Made by a program: the position numbers and the translations under genes. The notes under the pieces were generated by a model, which was given only the letters and a program-made list of their open reading frames with translations, was not told the DNA's origin and made no database searches. 64,000 bases of DNA from CAYWXV01 sp964462535 (GTDB lineage Bacteria; Bacteroidota; Ignavibacteria; OLB7), in contig CAYWXV010000012.1 of NCBI GenBank assembly GCA_964462535.1, forward strand, positions 18,568 through 82,567. Reading direction: 5' to 3'. Below are positions 55,400 through 64,000 of this stretch, piece after piece (within the stretch, counting starts at the first letter, position 1; every line of letters begins with the position of its first letter).

Positions 55400-57286
55400 T
55401 CAACGTGTCGTGTCGGGAAGGAGCGAACTTTCCTGGACATCCGCGCTGTCCCATGGGGCAACCGGTGTCAGCGCCTGCGGAATACCGGCGCTGGAGTCAC
55501 GCGTCCCAACCACACCATCTTCCTCCCTGTGTCGTGTCAGGTAGAACCGAATGAGCTTCCGCGCAATTGGCGCCGAATAGGTTCCACCGAACCCTGAGTT
55601 CTCGACCAGAACACACATGGCAATCTGCGGCTTCTCGTAGGGTGCGTAGCAGACGAACCATGCGTGGTCACGCTTTCCCTTTCCGGCCTGTGCTGTGCCA
55701 GTCTTACCCGCCACCTTGATGTCTGCCATGCGGGCGCCGGAGGCTGTACCACCCGGTGTGTTGACGACATCGAACATCCCCTGATGAACCAGGTCCATGA
55801 TATCGCGGGGGATGTGGAGATCCTCCGATTCGTACTTCACCGAATCGTACGTGCCGAGCTGGACATTGCGAATCCCCCGGACAAGGTGCGGTTGGTTCCA
55901 GACGCCTCCATTCGCAATTGCTGCGACGTAGGCCGCAAGCTGCACAGGGCTCACACCAAGCTCCCCCTGACCAATACCCAGGTTCACCAGGACGTACTGC
56001 CCCCACTTCCCCTGTCCAAATGCCTTGTCGTAGTATTCGCGGGACGGCAGACGGGTCCGCCCCTCGGTTACATCGAGATCGAGACGTTCCCCGAAGTGGA
56101 ACATCTTTCCGTACTTGGTATAGTTCTCGATCCCCAGTTGAAGTGCCAGTTTGTAGAAGAAGACGTTGCACGAGACATGAATCGCCTTCCGCGCGTTGAC
56201 GGCTCCATGTGCCCCGTGGCATTTCCACGTGTTACCGCCATACGAGAACGACCCTGGGCACGAGATCGTCGAGGTGGGAGTGATGATGCCCTCCATCAGT
56301 CCCGCGATCGCCATCAACATTTTCCATGTGGAGCCGGGAGGGTAGATGGCCTGCGTTGCGCGGTTCAGCAGCGGTTTCGCCGGGTCGTCGGCCAGGGCCT
56401 TGTATTCCTTTGGAGACGTTATTCCCGAGAAGACCAACGGATCGAAATCGGGTGAGCTCGCCATTGCCAGAATCTCGCCGTTGGTGGGGTCGAGCGCAAC
56501 GACAGCACCGCGGTAACCCTTCAGACATTCTTCAGCATACTCCTGAAGCTTGATGTCGAGTCCCAGATAGAGATCGAAGCCGTTTGAGGGGAGGCGGTCG
56601 CTACGGCCGTCGGCAAAGGGTGCAACCCTCTGTCCGCGACTGTTGACCATCACGAACTCGTACCCCTTTTCTCCGCGCAGGTAGTCTTCCCAGGCCTTTT
56701 CGATACCAATCTTTCCGATGATGTCTCCGGGCTCATACCAGTCTCCGGCCCGCTGAATCTCTGCCCGATCGATCTCCTTCGTGTACCCGAGTATGTGGCT
56801 GGCGCGCGCGTTTGACACGTATGCCCGTTTGGACTCGTCGACGATATCCACGCCTCTCAGTTCGGTATGGCGTTCGTTGAGGATTGCCCACGCTTGTGCA
56901 TCCACGTCGCGCCAGATACGGACCGGCGAGTAGTCGTTGACCTTGTACTGCTCGATCTTGCTGTTGATCGTTGCCGTGTCGGTCTTCAGAATGCGCGCCA
57001 GCATCTCCTTCGTGTGGGGGGTGATTCTGTTGGGCGTGACCACGACGGCGTACCCCGGGAAGTTCCCCACGATCGGGTTCTTATACCGATCATAGATTGC
57101 TCCTCGGATGGGCATTCGGACATTCTTCTTGATACCCTGCGCATCGCTACGGACGCGATAGACCGCACCCTCGATAATCTGCAGTTGGAAGAGTCGCCCG
57201 ATGAAGATGAAGAGGACGAGAGCCGTGGCAATGACGAAGATCCGGCGGCGCAAGGGGCTGCCGAAGCTGTCGCTGTCGATGGACAT
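55400..57286 (-). CDS. mrdA: Penicillin-binding protein 2 (peptidoglycan transpeptidase)
   Basis: A 628-residue class B PBP. Membrane anchor at about 13-35, pedestal domain with MPIRGAIYDRYKNPIV, and transpeptidase domain with active-site Ser319 in GSTWKM (SxxK), SCN near residue 372 (SxN) and KTGTAQ near 527 (KTG). PBP2 cross-links wall peptidoglycan during elongation with RodA, so a rod shape is likely. ATG at 57286 was chosen because it gives a normal short cytoplasmic n-region; the upstream open extension is not PBP-like. rodA and mreBCD are not in view. Confidence 0.95.
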   Translation of the reverse strand: MSIDSDSFGSPLRRRIFVIATALVLFIFIGRLFQLQIIEGAVYRVRSDAQGIKKNVRMPIRGAIYDRYKNPIVGNFPGYAVVVTPNRITPHTKEMLARILKTDTATINSKIEQYKVNDYSPVRIWRDVDAQAWAILNERHTELRGVDIVDESKRAYVSNARASHILGYTKEIDRAEIQRAGDWYEPGDIIGKIGIEKAWEDYLRGEKGYEFVMVNSRGQRVAPFADGRSDRLPSNGFDLYLGLDIKLQEYAEECLKGYRGAVVALDPTNGEILAMASSPDFDPLVFSGITSPKEYKALADDPAKPLLNRATQAIYPPGSTWKMLMAIAGLMEGIITPTSTISCPGSFSYGGNTWKCHGAHGAVNARKAIHVSCNVFFYKLALQLGIENYTKYGKMFHFGERLDLDVTEGRTRLPSREYYDKAFGQGKWGQYVLVNLGIGQGELGVSPVQLAAYVAAIANGGVWNQPHLVRGIRNVQLGTYDSVKYESEDLHIPRDIMDLVHQGMFDVVNTPGGTASGARMADIKVAGKTGTAQAGKGKRDHAWFVCYAPYEKPQIAMCVLVENSGFGGTYSAPIARKLIRFYLTRHREEDGVVGTRDSSAGIPQALTPVAPWDSADVQESSLLPDTTR

Positions 57287-57456
57287 GGCGACGGGGAGAC
57301 TGTGTTTGTGACAAGAAGGAGCCGGGTGGAAGCCCGGTGAGTCCCGGTTTGGACGGCGTTCCGGGGTTGTCGGCGAAGATACGACACTACCGGAAACGAT
57401 CAGCTCGAACACGGATTGCAACGCTCCCGTCCCTTCCCCGGCCCTTCGCCATTTCG

Positions 57457-57464
57457 TATGTTTG
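57457..57464 (+). promoter_or_regulatory. Possible -7 box (TATGTTTG) for sucD
   Basis: Matches TAnnTTTG and lies about 50 nt before the sucD ATG, but no TTG is found at a suitable distance upstream. Confidence 0.3.
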
Positions 57465-57514
57465 CCTCTCTTTTTCCACGAACGACACACCAACACTACC
57501 GAAGGCCGAGCGCT

Positions 57515-58588
57515 ATGAGCGTCTTGATCGACAAGAACACCCGCCTGCTGGTTCAGGGCATCACAGGAGGCGAAGGGACATTCCACACCTCGCAGATGCT
57601 GGAGTACGGCACCAATGTGGTTGCCGGCGTGACACCGGGGAAGGGTGGAACGGACTACCATCCACAAGAGTTCAAGCGCGCCGTTCCGGTCTTCGATTCT
57701 GTCCAGCAAGCCGTCGAGGCCACACGGGCCAACGCGTCGGTGATTTTCGTGCCCGCCCCCTTCGCGGCCGATGCCATCAAGGAAGCGGCTGATGCTGGAA
57801 TCCCTCTTGTTGTTTGCATCACCGAGGGTATTCCTGTCGAGGATATGGTGATGGTGCACGATTACCTGTCGAGCAGGGGGACGCGGCTGGTCGGACCGAA
57901 CTGTCCCGGCGTCATCACACCGGATGAATGCAAGATTGGCATCATGCCCGGGTTCATTCACAAGAAGGGTTCGGTCGGTGTCGTCTCACGCTCCGGAACG
58001 CTTACCTACGAAGCGGTTCGTCAGCTCACGGATGTCGGGCTTGGTCAGTCGACATGCATCGGTATCGGTGGAGATCCGATTATCGGTACCCGGTTCATCG
58101 ACGCGATACAGCTCTTCAATGAAGACCCGAAGACCGAAGCGATACTCATGATCGGTGAGATTGGTGGATCGGCCGAGGAAGAGGCGGCCGCGTTTGTTGC
58201 CGCGAATGTCCGCAAGCCGGTTATCGGGTTCATCGCTGGTCGAACGGCTCCCCCCGGCAGGCGAATGGGGCATGCCGGCGCAATTATTTCCGGGGGAAAG
58301 GGGACGGCAGCGGAGAAGACTGCTGCGATGAGCGCGGCAGGAATTCGCGTCGTCGAATCGCCAGCCGAACTCGGCGTCACCGTCAAAGCGGCGCTTGAAG
58401 CGCGAGGCAACGGAGCTGCCGCAAAGAAGGTGGCACCAGCTGCGAAGACGGCCCCGGCTGCGAAGGCGGCCCCGGCTGCGAAGAAGGCGGCCACATCGGC
58501 GAAGGCGTCGCCGGCAGCGAAGAAGCCGGCAGCGGTGAAGAAGCCGTCGGCGGCAAAGAAGGTTGCCTCCGCAAGGAAGACGAAGTAG
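57515..58588 (+). CDS. sucD: Succinate-CoA ligase (ADP/GDP-forming) subunit alpha with histone-like C-terminal tail
   Basis: A 357-residue protein; residues 1-296 are a standard SucD. The CoA-binding Rossmann part has LLVQGITGGEGTFHTSQML, GGTDYHPQEFKRAVPVFDSV and GPNCPGVITPDECKIGIMPG. The ligase part has EIGGSAEEEAAAF and the phosphohistidine region GHAGAIISGGKGTAAEKTAAMSAAG. The usual family length is about 290. The extra 61 residues consist almost only of Ala, Lys and Pro with PAAK-type units, like histone H1 or AlgP tails. The coding DNA there is a GC-rich tandem of near-identical codons. sucC is not adjacent. The ATG at 57515 begins with SVLIDKNTRLLVQG as in relatives. Confidence 0.95.
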   Translation: MSVLIDKNTRLLVQGITGGEGTFHTSQMLEYGTNVVAGVTPGKGGTDYHPQEFKRAVPVFDSVQQAVEATRANASVIFVPAPFAADAIKEAADAGIPLVVCITEGIPVEDMVMVHDYLSSRGTRLVGPNCPGVITPDECKIGIMPGFIHKKGSVGVVSRSGTLTYEAVRQLTDVGLGQSTCIGIGGDPIIGTRFIDAIQLFNEDPKTEAILMIGEIGGSAEEEAAAFVAANVRKPVIGFIAGRTAPPGRRMGHAGAIISGGKGTAAEKTAAMSAAGIRVVESPAELGVTVKAALEARGNGAAAKKVAPAAKTAPAAKAAPAAKKAATSAKASPAAKKPAAVKKPSAAKKVASARKTK

Positions 58589-58780
58589 GGGCCCGTCCAG
58601 TCATGGACAGGTGACGGCCGTCACAGCCGAATAACATCCCAGGCGCTCTGTCGACTAACCAGAGCCCGGTCCCACGTGTTAGATAGAACGTGCGATCGTG
58701 GATCAGGCGGACGACAGAGACAACGCACGGCTTGCCGTGCGTTCGCGCTTATTCCCACGATCAATCAATACTGGAACCAC

Positions 58781-59200
58781 GTGGAACAGACTCTTTGCAT
58801 GATCAAGCCGGACGCCGTCCGTGCGAACGTGATTGGAGAAATCATCGCCATGATCACCGGCGCCGGCTTCCGCATTCTCGGTTTGAAGATGCTCCACATG
58901 TCGCGTGGCGACGCCGAGCGTTTCTACGAGATCCACAGCGAACGCCCGTTCTTCAACTCCCTCTGCGAATTCATGTCCAGTGGGCCAACTGTGGTCATCG
59001 CCCTTGCGCGTGAAAATGCGATCGCGGAGTACAGGAACCTCATCGGCGCAACCGATCCGGCCGAAGCCGCCGAAGGGACGATTCGCAAGCGATTCGCCGC
59101 AAGCAAGGGAGAGAACGCCGTGCACGGATCGGATTCCGTGGAGAACGGGCTCCGTGAGATTTCGTTCTTTTTTGCCGAGCGAGAACTCGCGAGGGTCTAA
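58781..59200 (+). CDS. ndk: Nucleoside diphosphate kinase
   Basis: A 139-residue enzyme: TLCMIKPDAVRANVIGEII at the N-terminus, a GLKMLHMSRGDAERFYEIHSERPFF region, then the catalytic-histidine motif NAVHGSDSVENG. It interconverts NTPs and NDPs. It starts with GTG; the upstream frame is open but no better start fits. A perfect hairpin (58723-58742) lies in its leader. Confidence 0.95.
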   Translation: MEQTLCMIKPDAVRANVIGEIIAMITGAGFRILGLKMLHMSRGDAERFYEIHSERPFFNSLCEFMSSGPTVVIALARENAIAEYRNLIGATDPAEAAEGTIRKRFAASKGENAVHGSDSVENGLREISFFFAERELARV

Positions 59201-59415
59201 CGGACAGATCGTCGCAGGGTGATTGGCGGGGTGGAGTACTTGCGCAATTGGGGAGCGAACGGTCGTTCAGGCATGTTGCGCGTCTCTGATTCGTCTCATT
59301 CAACCCAACGACGAGGGTGGCGATCTCTCCAGGTACGACCGTGTGGCCAGCATGCGGGTGTCTGCCGTGTCGGTCGCTACACACATTCGAAATCGACGTA
59401 ACCGAAACGCATCGT

Positions 59416-60408
59416 ATGAACGGACGCAACTATTCGGCTCTGATCCTCTTTTTCCTGATTCCGCTGTCGCTTGTTGCGCAGGGGACTGATCCGGAAGGAC
59501 GTAATTCCGTTCCGACCTCACTCCAGTTCGGGCCACCGCTGCGGGCGCAGTTCGTCTTTGCCTACAAGTACACCGAGCGGGTTCGCACGCTCCTTGAGCT
59601 GGAAGGGACTCCGTACGATAGCACGGACCGAACGCTCACCTACTTCATGACCATGCATCAGACGGTCAGCAACGATGGCAGCCGTCGTGTCATGGTGGAA
59701 CTGAACGTCGACTCAATGCAGCTGGATCTTCGTTCGTCCGGAGACTCGCTCCACTTCCACACACAGCACCTTCAGGGGGACGATTGGAACATGGTGCGGC
59801 ATCGAGAGATCCTTGTCCCTTCTGCCTTTGTGAGTCGACCCTTGATGTTTCAGCTATCCCCGTATGGGGAAATCATGGGGATAAGTGGAAAGGCGCTCGC
59901 CGATCTGCGCGAGCAGGGGGAGATCCCGGAGGTTGATCCATTCACGCGAGCGCGACTGAAGGAACTCACGACGGACGACTATATGGCCTCGGTCCTCCTC
60001 CCGTGGAGATGCGTGGTTCCGCTTGGCGCGCTGGTGGAAGTCGAACGACCGGTAGTTCTCAAGAGTGTTCCCCTCACGCTGGATCGCGTTGCGTTTCGGA
60101 ACAACGTCAACTCGACGCTGGAGTTCGGCAAGGACGGACTCCCGGTCCTTCGATTCGACGCGACACTTGATTCAGTCGTGACGCCGACGATAACCCTCCT
60201 GCAGTTCGATCAGCCACTCAATGTCGTGGGTGCAGAGGGGACGATTACAGGGAAGTTGAAGATGCAGGAGGATGGCGTTGTGACAGGAGGGTGGTCGGTT
60301 GCCACCGGTACGATCAATGCCGATCGGGGTGGACAGAAGGTGACGGAACGGGTCACGCACGAGGTCTTCATCGAATCGATGGGAACAGTAACATACGCTG
60401 GGGGATAG
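59416..60408 (+). CDS. Secreted protein of unknown function (DUF6263-like)
   Basis: A 330-residue protein with a signal peptide (YSALILFFLIPLSLVAQG). The mature part is beta-rich and has FVFAYKYTERVRTLLELEG, MTMHQTVSNDGSRRVMVELN and a C-terminal TGGWSVATGTINADRGGQ. The pattern of an N-terminal strand pair followed by a V-E-L/M-x-x-D-S-x segment resembles the DUF6263 group and the next gene, suggesting paralogy. Periplasmic or outer-membrane location; function unknown. Confidence 0.65.
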   Translation: MNGRNYSALILFFLIPLSLVAQGTDPEGRNSVPTSLQFGPPLRAQFVFAYKYTERVRTLLELEGTPYDSTDRTLTYFMTMHQTVSNDGSRRVMVELNVDSMQLDLRSSGDSLHFHTQHLQGDDWNMVRHREILVPSAFVSRPLMFQLSPYGEIMGISGKALADLREQGEIPEVDPFTRARLKELTTDDYMASVLLPWRCVVPLGALVEVERPVVLKSVPLTLDRVAFRNNVNSTLEFGKDGLPVLRFDATLDSVVTPTITLLQFDQPLNVVGAEGTITGKLKMQEDGVVTGGWSVATGTINADRGGQKVTERVTHEVFIESMGTVTYAGG

Positions 60409-60515
60409 GCAACTGTCCGCCGGGGATTGAGTAGATTGCGCTCCGTCCTGTGCCGCCACCGGTACTTCTGGTCCGTCCGGCAGCGCTCCCCCATCTCCCC
60501 TGTAGTAGAACCTAG

Positions 60516-61685
60516 ATGACCTCTTCCCCGATTCGCGTCAGGTTTGCGACGTATTCCCTTCGCTTCCTTTTTCTCCTGTTCGTAGCTGGTAGCCTGCTCA
60601 TCTCCTGTGGTGACGGAGAGAAGGGACCATCCCATCCGAAGAGTGCCAAGGGGGGGAAGGACTCGACGGGTCAGGGAGCAGACACGGCGGTCGCGAATGC
60701 AATTCCCGCCGCCACGTCAGAGCAGGCAAACGAATTCGCCGACGCCACTCCCATCGCGGATACCACCGCCCGGTTCCAATTCACGCTCCGTCCCCATGTT
60801 GGTGACGTCTATCACTACCGCATCACGCAGAAGGGGAACACCCAGTCCGATTCGATGAAGGGATTTCAGGAGTCGATCTACGATTTTCATCAGACGATAT
60901 CCGGGTTGAACGACGACGGTTCTATTCAGGTGGAGATGGTATACGACAGCGTGCGCTACAATCTGAACGTCCCCGCCGGACCCCTCAATCCCAAGGCACA
61001 GTCGTTCAGCTACAGCACACGACAGAAACCGGACCAGAACATTCCCGAGACGGTGCAGGCTCATGCTCTCATCGGAAGGAAAGTGAATCTGATCATCTCG
61101 GCGAAGGGTGAGGTGACCGAGGTCTCGAATGTCGAGCCGATCGTGTCAGCGATGCTTGGTAAGTACCGCGATTCGCTGAGTCCTGCGGCCCTGGAGCAGG
61201 TGCGAGGGGGGATCAAGGCGTCGGCGTTCCAGGCTATGGCGTCGCAGCTCTTCCTTCGCTCCCGTCCTGATGGTGAGGCGCAGGTGAATCAGACGTGGAA
61301 GAGAGGTGACACGCTCCCCATCGGCGGAATTCCGATGGCCGTCAACGCCCTCTATCGTCTAGCGGAGGTTCGCAACGTCTCTGGACAACCGGTGGGAAAG
61401 ATCGTGGTCGATCTCACATTCTCGTTCCCGCGAAAGAAGTTTGATCTCCCGGGAGGGTCCATTACACTCGATCAGGCGGAGGCAACCGGACGTGGCGACG
61501 TCCTTCAGAATCTGGGGTCAGGCTTTCCCATTCGAAAAACGAACCGCATAGATGTCCGATTGAAGATGACGGCGCGAACGAAGGATAGGAAGGAGGGGGA
61601 GACAGGTCCCCAGACGCAGTCGGTTTCTCAGCGCCTTACACAGGTTCTCGCAATTGAGCTTGTGGATTACAAGGGGGGAGAGTAA
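60516..61685 (+). CDS. Lipoprotein of unknown function, probable paralogue of the upstream gene
   Basis: A 389-residue protein with a lipoprotein signal (FLFLLFVAGSLLISC), a Gly/Lys/Ala-rich linker, then a beta-rich domain: FTLRPHVGDVYHYRITQKG, FHQTISGLNDDGSIQVEMVYDSV and a region GRKVNLIISAKGEVTEVSN. The order of features parallels the gene at 59416 and DUF6263 proteins. It is followed 2 nt later by the GAF protein gene, so the two are cotranscribed. Confidence 0.65.
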   Translation: MTSSPIRVRFATYSLRFLFLLFVAGSLLISCGDGEKGPSHPKSAKGGKDSTGQGADTAVANAIPAATSEQANEFADATPIADTTARFQFTLRPHVGDVYHYRITQKGNTQSDSMKGFQESIYDFHQTISGLNDDGSIQVEMVYDSVRYNLNVPAGPLNPKAQSFSYSTRQKPDQNIPETVQAHALIGRKVNLIISAKGEVTEVSNVEPIVSAMLGKYRDSLSPAALEQVRGGIKASAFQAMASQLFLRSRPDGEAQVNQTWKRGDTLPIGGIPMAVNALYRLAEVRNVSGQPVGKIVVDLTFSFPRKKFDLPGGSITLDQAEATGRGDVLQNLGSGFPIRKTNRIDVRLKMTARTKDRKEGETGPQTQSVSQRLTQVLAIELVDYKGGE

Positions 61686-61687
61686 TC

Positions 61688-63970
61688 ATGTCGTTCGATC
61701 AGCCAAAACTGGCCGACGCATTCAAGCCGCAGGATGGCGTTGCGGTAGTCATCACCCTTCTCGGCGTGGCGATCGCGCTCTTTCTGCCCGACGCCATTAT
61801 CAAGCTGATTGGAGCGTCCATCGCTGTACTCGGTGGGCTTGCGCTCTATATCACGCTCCGGCAACGAATCGCCGACTCGGTATCACTCCGTCAGAGACGG
61901 ACCACGCTCCCTCCCCCAGCTTTCAAGACGAGCGTTACAACGGATCAGGCGACCAGCACGACCCGCATTCGTTTCGATGACTTTCAGGAGTCGTTCTCGC
62001 CAGAGGACGATGAGGGTGAAGCTCCACCCGTCGAAGCGCGAACGCAGCCAGCCACGGTCGCTGTATCTGCTCCACCTCTGGTGCAATCACCGGCGCCCGT
62101 CTATGCTCCTGAAGCTCCTGCCGCCACGGTTCGGTTCGACGCAAGTGATGACGTGGAAGCCGACACGTATAGCGACGTGGATAGCGACGGAGATGAATAC
62201 GGCGGCGACGCTGCGGAAGGGTTCCGCATCCTTACGCCGACGACACCGAAGCCGGTGACGCGTGAGAAGCCGATCGCCCGACAGAGTGATCCGGTAAAAT
62301 CGGAACGTGCGTCGAGCAGCGCCCCCCCCGTAACGACCCAGGAGGCTGACCGTGTCGTTGCACGTCCCGCAGCGCCGGCCGAACGACCTGCCCCTGTCGT
62401 ACCCGCGCCCGTTGTCGGAACGGACGAGACACGCGAACCGACGCGAAGAACGCCATCGCTCGATCTGGAGGAGCTCATCTACCCCGAGACCGATTCGGAT
62501 GGTGCCTCGAGTGAGCCGCGTGGGGAGTTTGTGAGACTTGTTGGGCAGCTATTGCGTGCCGTGGGACGCTCGCTGGAGGCCCGCTCGATCGTCTTCTTCT
62601 GGATCAACTTCGAGAAAGGCCATCTGATACCCGAAGCTCATGTCTCGAGCGGAAGCACCGAAATCCGGACTGGCGCACGGATACCACTCGCAAACGACAT
62701 CGTAAGCCAGATAGCCCGAAGCCAGACCGCCGAGATCATCACCGACATTTCCTTCATGTCCGAGAAGGAGCTTATCAGCTACTACACCGGACCATCCGCC
62801 ACGCGATCATTCGTCGGCGTCCCGGTCTTCTACCGGCGTGAGGTAGTTGGTGTTCTTGCGGCCGACTCGCCGGAGGAGAACGCGTTCAGTGAAGCGGCAG
62901 TCGCGACGCTGGCCGAGTACACACGATTGATCGCCGGTCTTATCCGGAGCTACACGGAGAAGTACGATCTCCACCTTATCGCCCGCACACTCGATGCGTT
63001 CGAGGGAATGAGTCGTGATTTCACCGGGTCGGAACCTACGCCCGCTCGCGTTGCCAGGGGGCTCACCGAACATGTCGCCGAGCTGTTCGACAATCGCTAC
63101 GTCGCGACGATTCTGTTTGACGACGCACATGGCGATTGGCGCATTGCCGCTTGGAAGGGTGAGTCCGGGGGTGTTGAGCGCGAGGGAATGCGCGTTGATG
63201 TCCGCGGAAGCCTTGTCGGTCGTGCCACGCGCAACGCCGATGAGGTGCTCGTACCGGGAGCCTTGAATGAAGTCCGCTTCTTTCCCGACGAGCGACTATC
63301 GGACAAGGGGACCTTCCTGGCGATCCCCCTGGTGGGAACCACGAAGTGTTTTGGGGCTCTGGCGATCGAACATCCCGTCGCCGATGCATTCATCCCGCGC
63401 GACGTGGAGCTGATGCGAGATCTGACGCGTTATGCGGCAATGGCAATCGAGGTCTTCAACACCAACCGCGCCATCGAAGCCCACACAATGGTCGACGAGA
63501 CGACGGGGCTCTACAACTCGGAGTATCTCCTCCGAGCGCTCGATCGCGAGGTCTCGCGTGCGCGTGACTTCCACACTCCCGTCTCGATTGCCCTTCTCTC
63601 GATCGACATGCCGGCCTCGCTCCGCGCTGAAGGTTCCACAGATGTTGACGAGGTCATCGCAGCAAGTGTCGGTGCGATGGTGCAGGAGTCGATTCGCCCA
63701 TACGATACTGTCGGACGGTACGGACAGGGTGTGCTGGGCGTCGTCCTTGCAGCGCGTGGTGAGCAGGATGCCTATCTCTGGGGTGAGAAGTTGAGGAAGG
63801 AAGTGGCGAGCCGAATAATTGCGATCGGACAGAGGAAGTCGGCCGTAACTGTTTCGATAGGCCTCTGCGATCTTGGTGACCTTGCTGGACGTGACGCAAT
63901 GCTCGATGGGGCTCGGCAGGCCCTCGAGCGAGCCCGCGCCGGCGATGGGAACGCCGTGATTGTCTATTAG
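61688..63970 (+). CDS. Membrane-anchored GAF-GAF-degenerate GGDEF protein
   Basis: A 760-residue protein. Two N-terminal membrane helices (about 18-56) are followed by a long disordered Pro/Glu/Thr/Ala linker to about residue 275. GAF domain 1 (about 280-435) has RSFVGVPVFYRREVVGVLAADSPE; GAF domain 2 (about 455-610) has TFLAIPLVGTTKCFGALAIE. The C-terminal GGDEF-like domain starts at VDETTGLYNSEYLLRALDREVSRARDF. The signature itself is GQGVL at 679-683 instead of GGDEF, so cyclic-di-GMP synthesis is unlikely. It may sense a ligand and signal by binding. It starts 2 nt after the lipoprotein stop. Confidence 0.82.
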   Translation: MSFDQPKLADAFKPQDGVAVVITLLGVAIALFLPDAIIKLIGASIAVLGGLALYITLRQRIADSVSLRQRRTTLPPPAFKTSVTTDQATSTTRIRFDDFQESFSPEDDEGEAPPVEARTQPATVAVSAPPLVQSPAPVYAPEAPAATVRFDASDDVEADTYSDVDSDGDEYGGDAAEGFRILTPTTPKPVTREKPIARQSDPVKSERASSSAPPVTTQEADRVVARPAAPAERPAPVVPAPVVGTDETREPTRRTPSLDLEELIYPETDSDGASSEPRGEFVRLVGQLLRAVGRSLEARSIVFFWINFEKGHLIPEAHVSSGSTEIRTGARIPLANDIVSQIARSQTAEIITDISFMSEKELISYYTGPSATRSFVGVPVFYRREVVGVLAADSPEENAFSEAAVATLAEYTRLIAGLIRSYTEKYDLHLIARTLDAFEGMSRDFTGSEPTPARVARGLTEHVAELFDNRYVATILFDDAHGDWRIAAWKGESGGVEREGMRVDVRGSLVGRATRNADEVLVPGALNEVRFFPDERLSDKGTFLAIPLVGTTKCFGALAIEHPVADAFIPRDVELMRDLTRYAAMAIEVFNTNRAIEAHTMVDETTGLYNSEYLLRALDREVSRARDFHTPVSIALLSIDMPASLRAEGSTDVDEVIAASVGAMVQESIRPYDTVGRYGQGVLGVVLAARGEQDAYLWGEKLRKEVASRIIAIGQRKSAVTVSIGLCDLGDLAGRDAMLDGARQALERARAGDGNAVIVY

Positions 63971-64000
63971 CAGCCGGCGAGTGAGGAGGGGGGGAGGAAT

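Noticed and set aside
57287..57961. N-terminal extension of PBP2
   Set aside because: The extra 225 residues are Arg/His-rich without a fold and would put a long cytoplasmic tail before the membrane anchor; ATG at 57286 is standard.

Overview
The window looks like a chromosomal segment of a free-living, aerobic, Gram-negative bacterium of the FCB group, in the Bacteroidota/Chlorobiota/Kapaibacteriota neighbourhood. The case rests on several features: a short primary sigma factor of the Bacteroidota type; -33/-7 promoter boxes of the form TTTG...TAnnTTTG; alternative complex III followed by an A2-type caa3 oxidase; an anti-sigma protein with a barrel-like tail; a Bacteroidota-type serine palmitoyltransferase; and DUF4153 and TSP3/OmpA proteins. 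Base composition is moderately GC-rich. Assignment to Candidatus Kapaibacteriota is an inference. No rRNA, tRNA, CRISPR array, phage or transposase was seen, and nearly all DNA is densely packed housekeeping, envelope and respiratory genes.

Layout. 1-4.8 kb (minus): a serine palmitoyltransferase-like enzyme fused to a GNAT-like acyltransferase and cut by the window edge; kdsB; gatC; three tandem copies of a structured element that ends in a terminator hairpin; msrP. 4.98-12 kb (plus): a periplasmic adaptor, two FtsX/MacB-like permeases and a TolC-like outer membrane protein with no ATPase alongside, then a DUF4153 membrane protein. 12-15 kb (minus): methyltransferase, PPK2 kinase and radical SAM/B12 protein with touching or overlapping ends. 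15.2-19 kb (plus): ECF sigma factor, membrane anti-sigma with a barrel-like tail, an octapeptide-repeat lipoprotein, and an unknown two-part protein behind a clear Bacteroidota-type promoter.

19.3-32.2 kb (plus) is the respiratory centre: actABCDEF (quinol to cytochrome c), a small membrane protein, a Sco copper chaperone and coxBACD (cytochrome c to oxygen). 33.5-44.8 kb is mostly minus-strand envelope genes (rlpA, a free-standing paralogue of the GNAT-like domain, tamB, split heptose genes rfaE2/rfaE1), then rpoD, a PIN-domain toxin-antitoxin pair and a lipoprotein. 45-64 kb carries tmk, a TSP3/OmpA porin-like protein, pyk, secD, secF, a STAS protein, purA, a decayed gene region, mrdA (PBP2, minus), sucD with a histone-like tail, ndk, two related secreted or lipoproteins, and a large GAF/degenerate-GGDEF protein.

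The most unusual items are the serine palmitoyltransferase-acyltransferase fusion (a possible one-chain ceramide synthase), the tandem triplet of terminator-ended RNA-like elements whose 15-nt loop is invariant while its stem covaries, the lysine/alanine/proline tail on SucD, and the adaptor-permease-TolC cluster without an ATPase.
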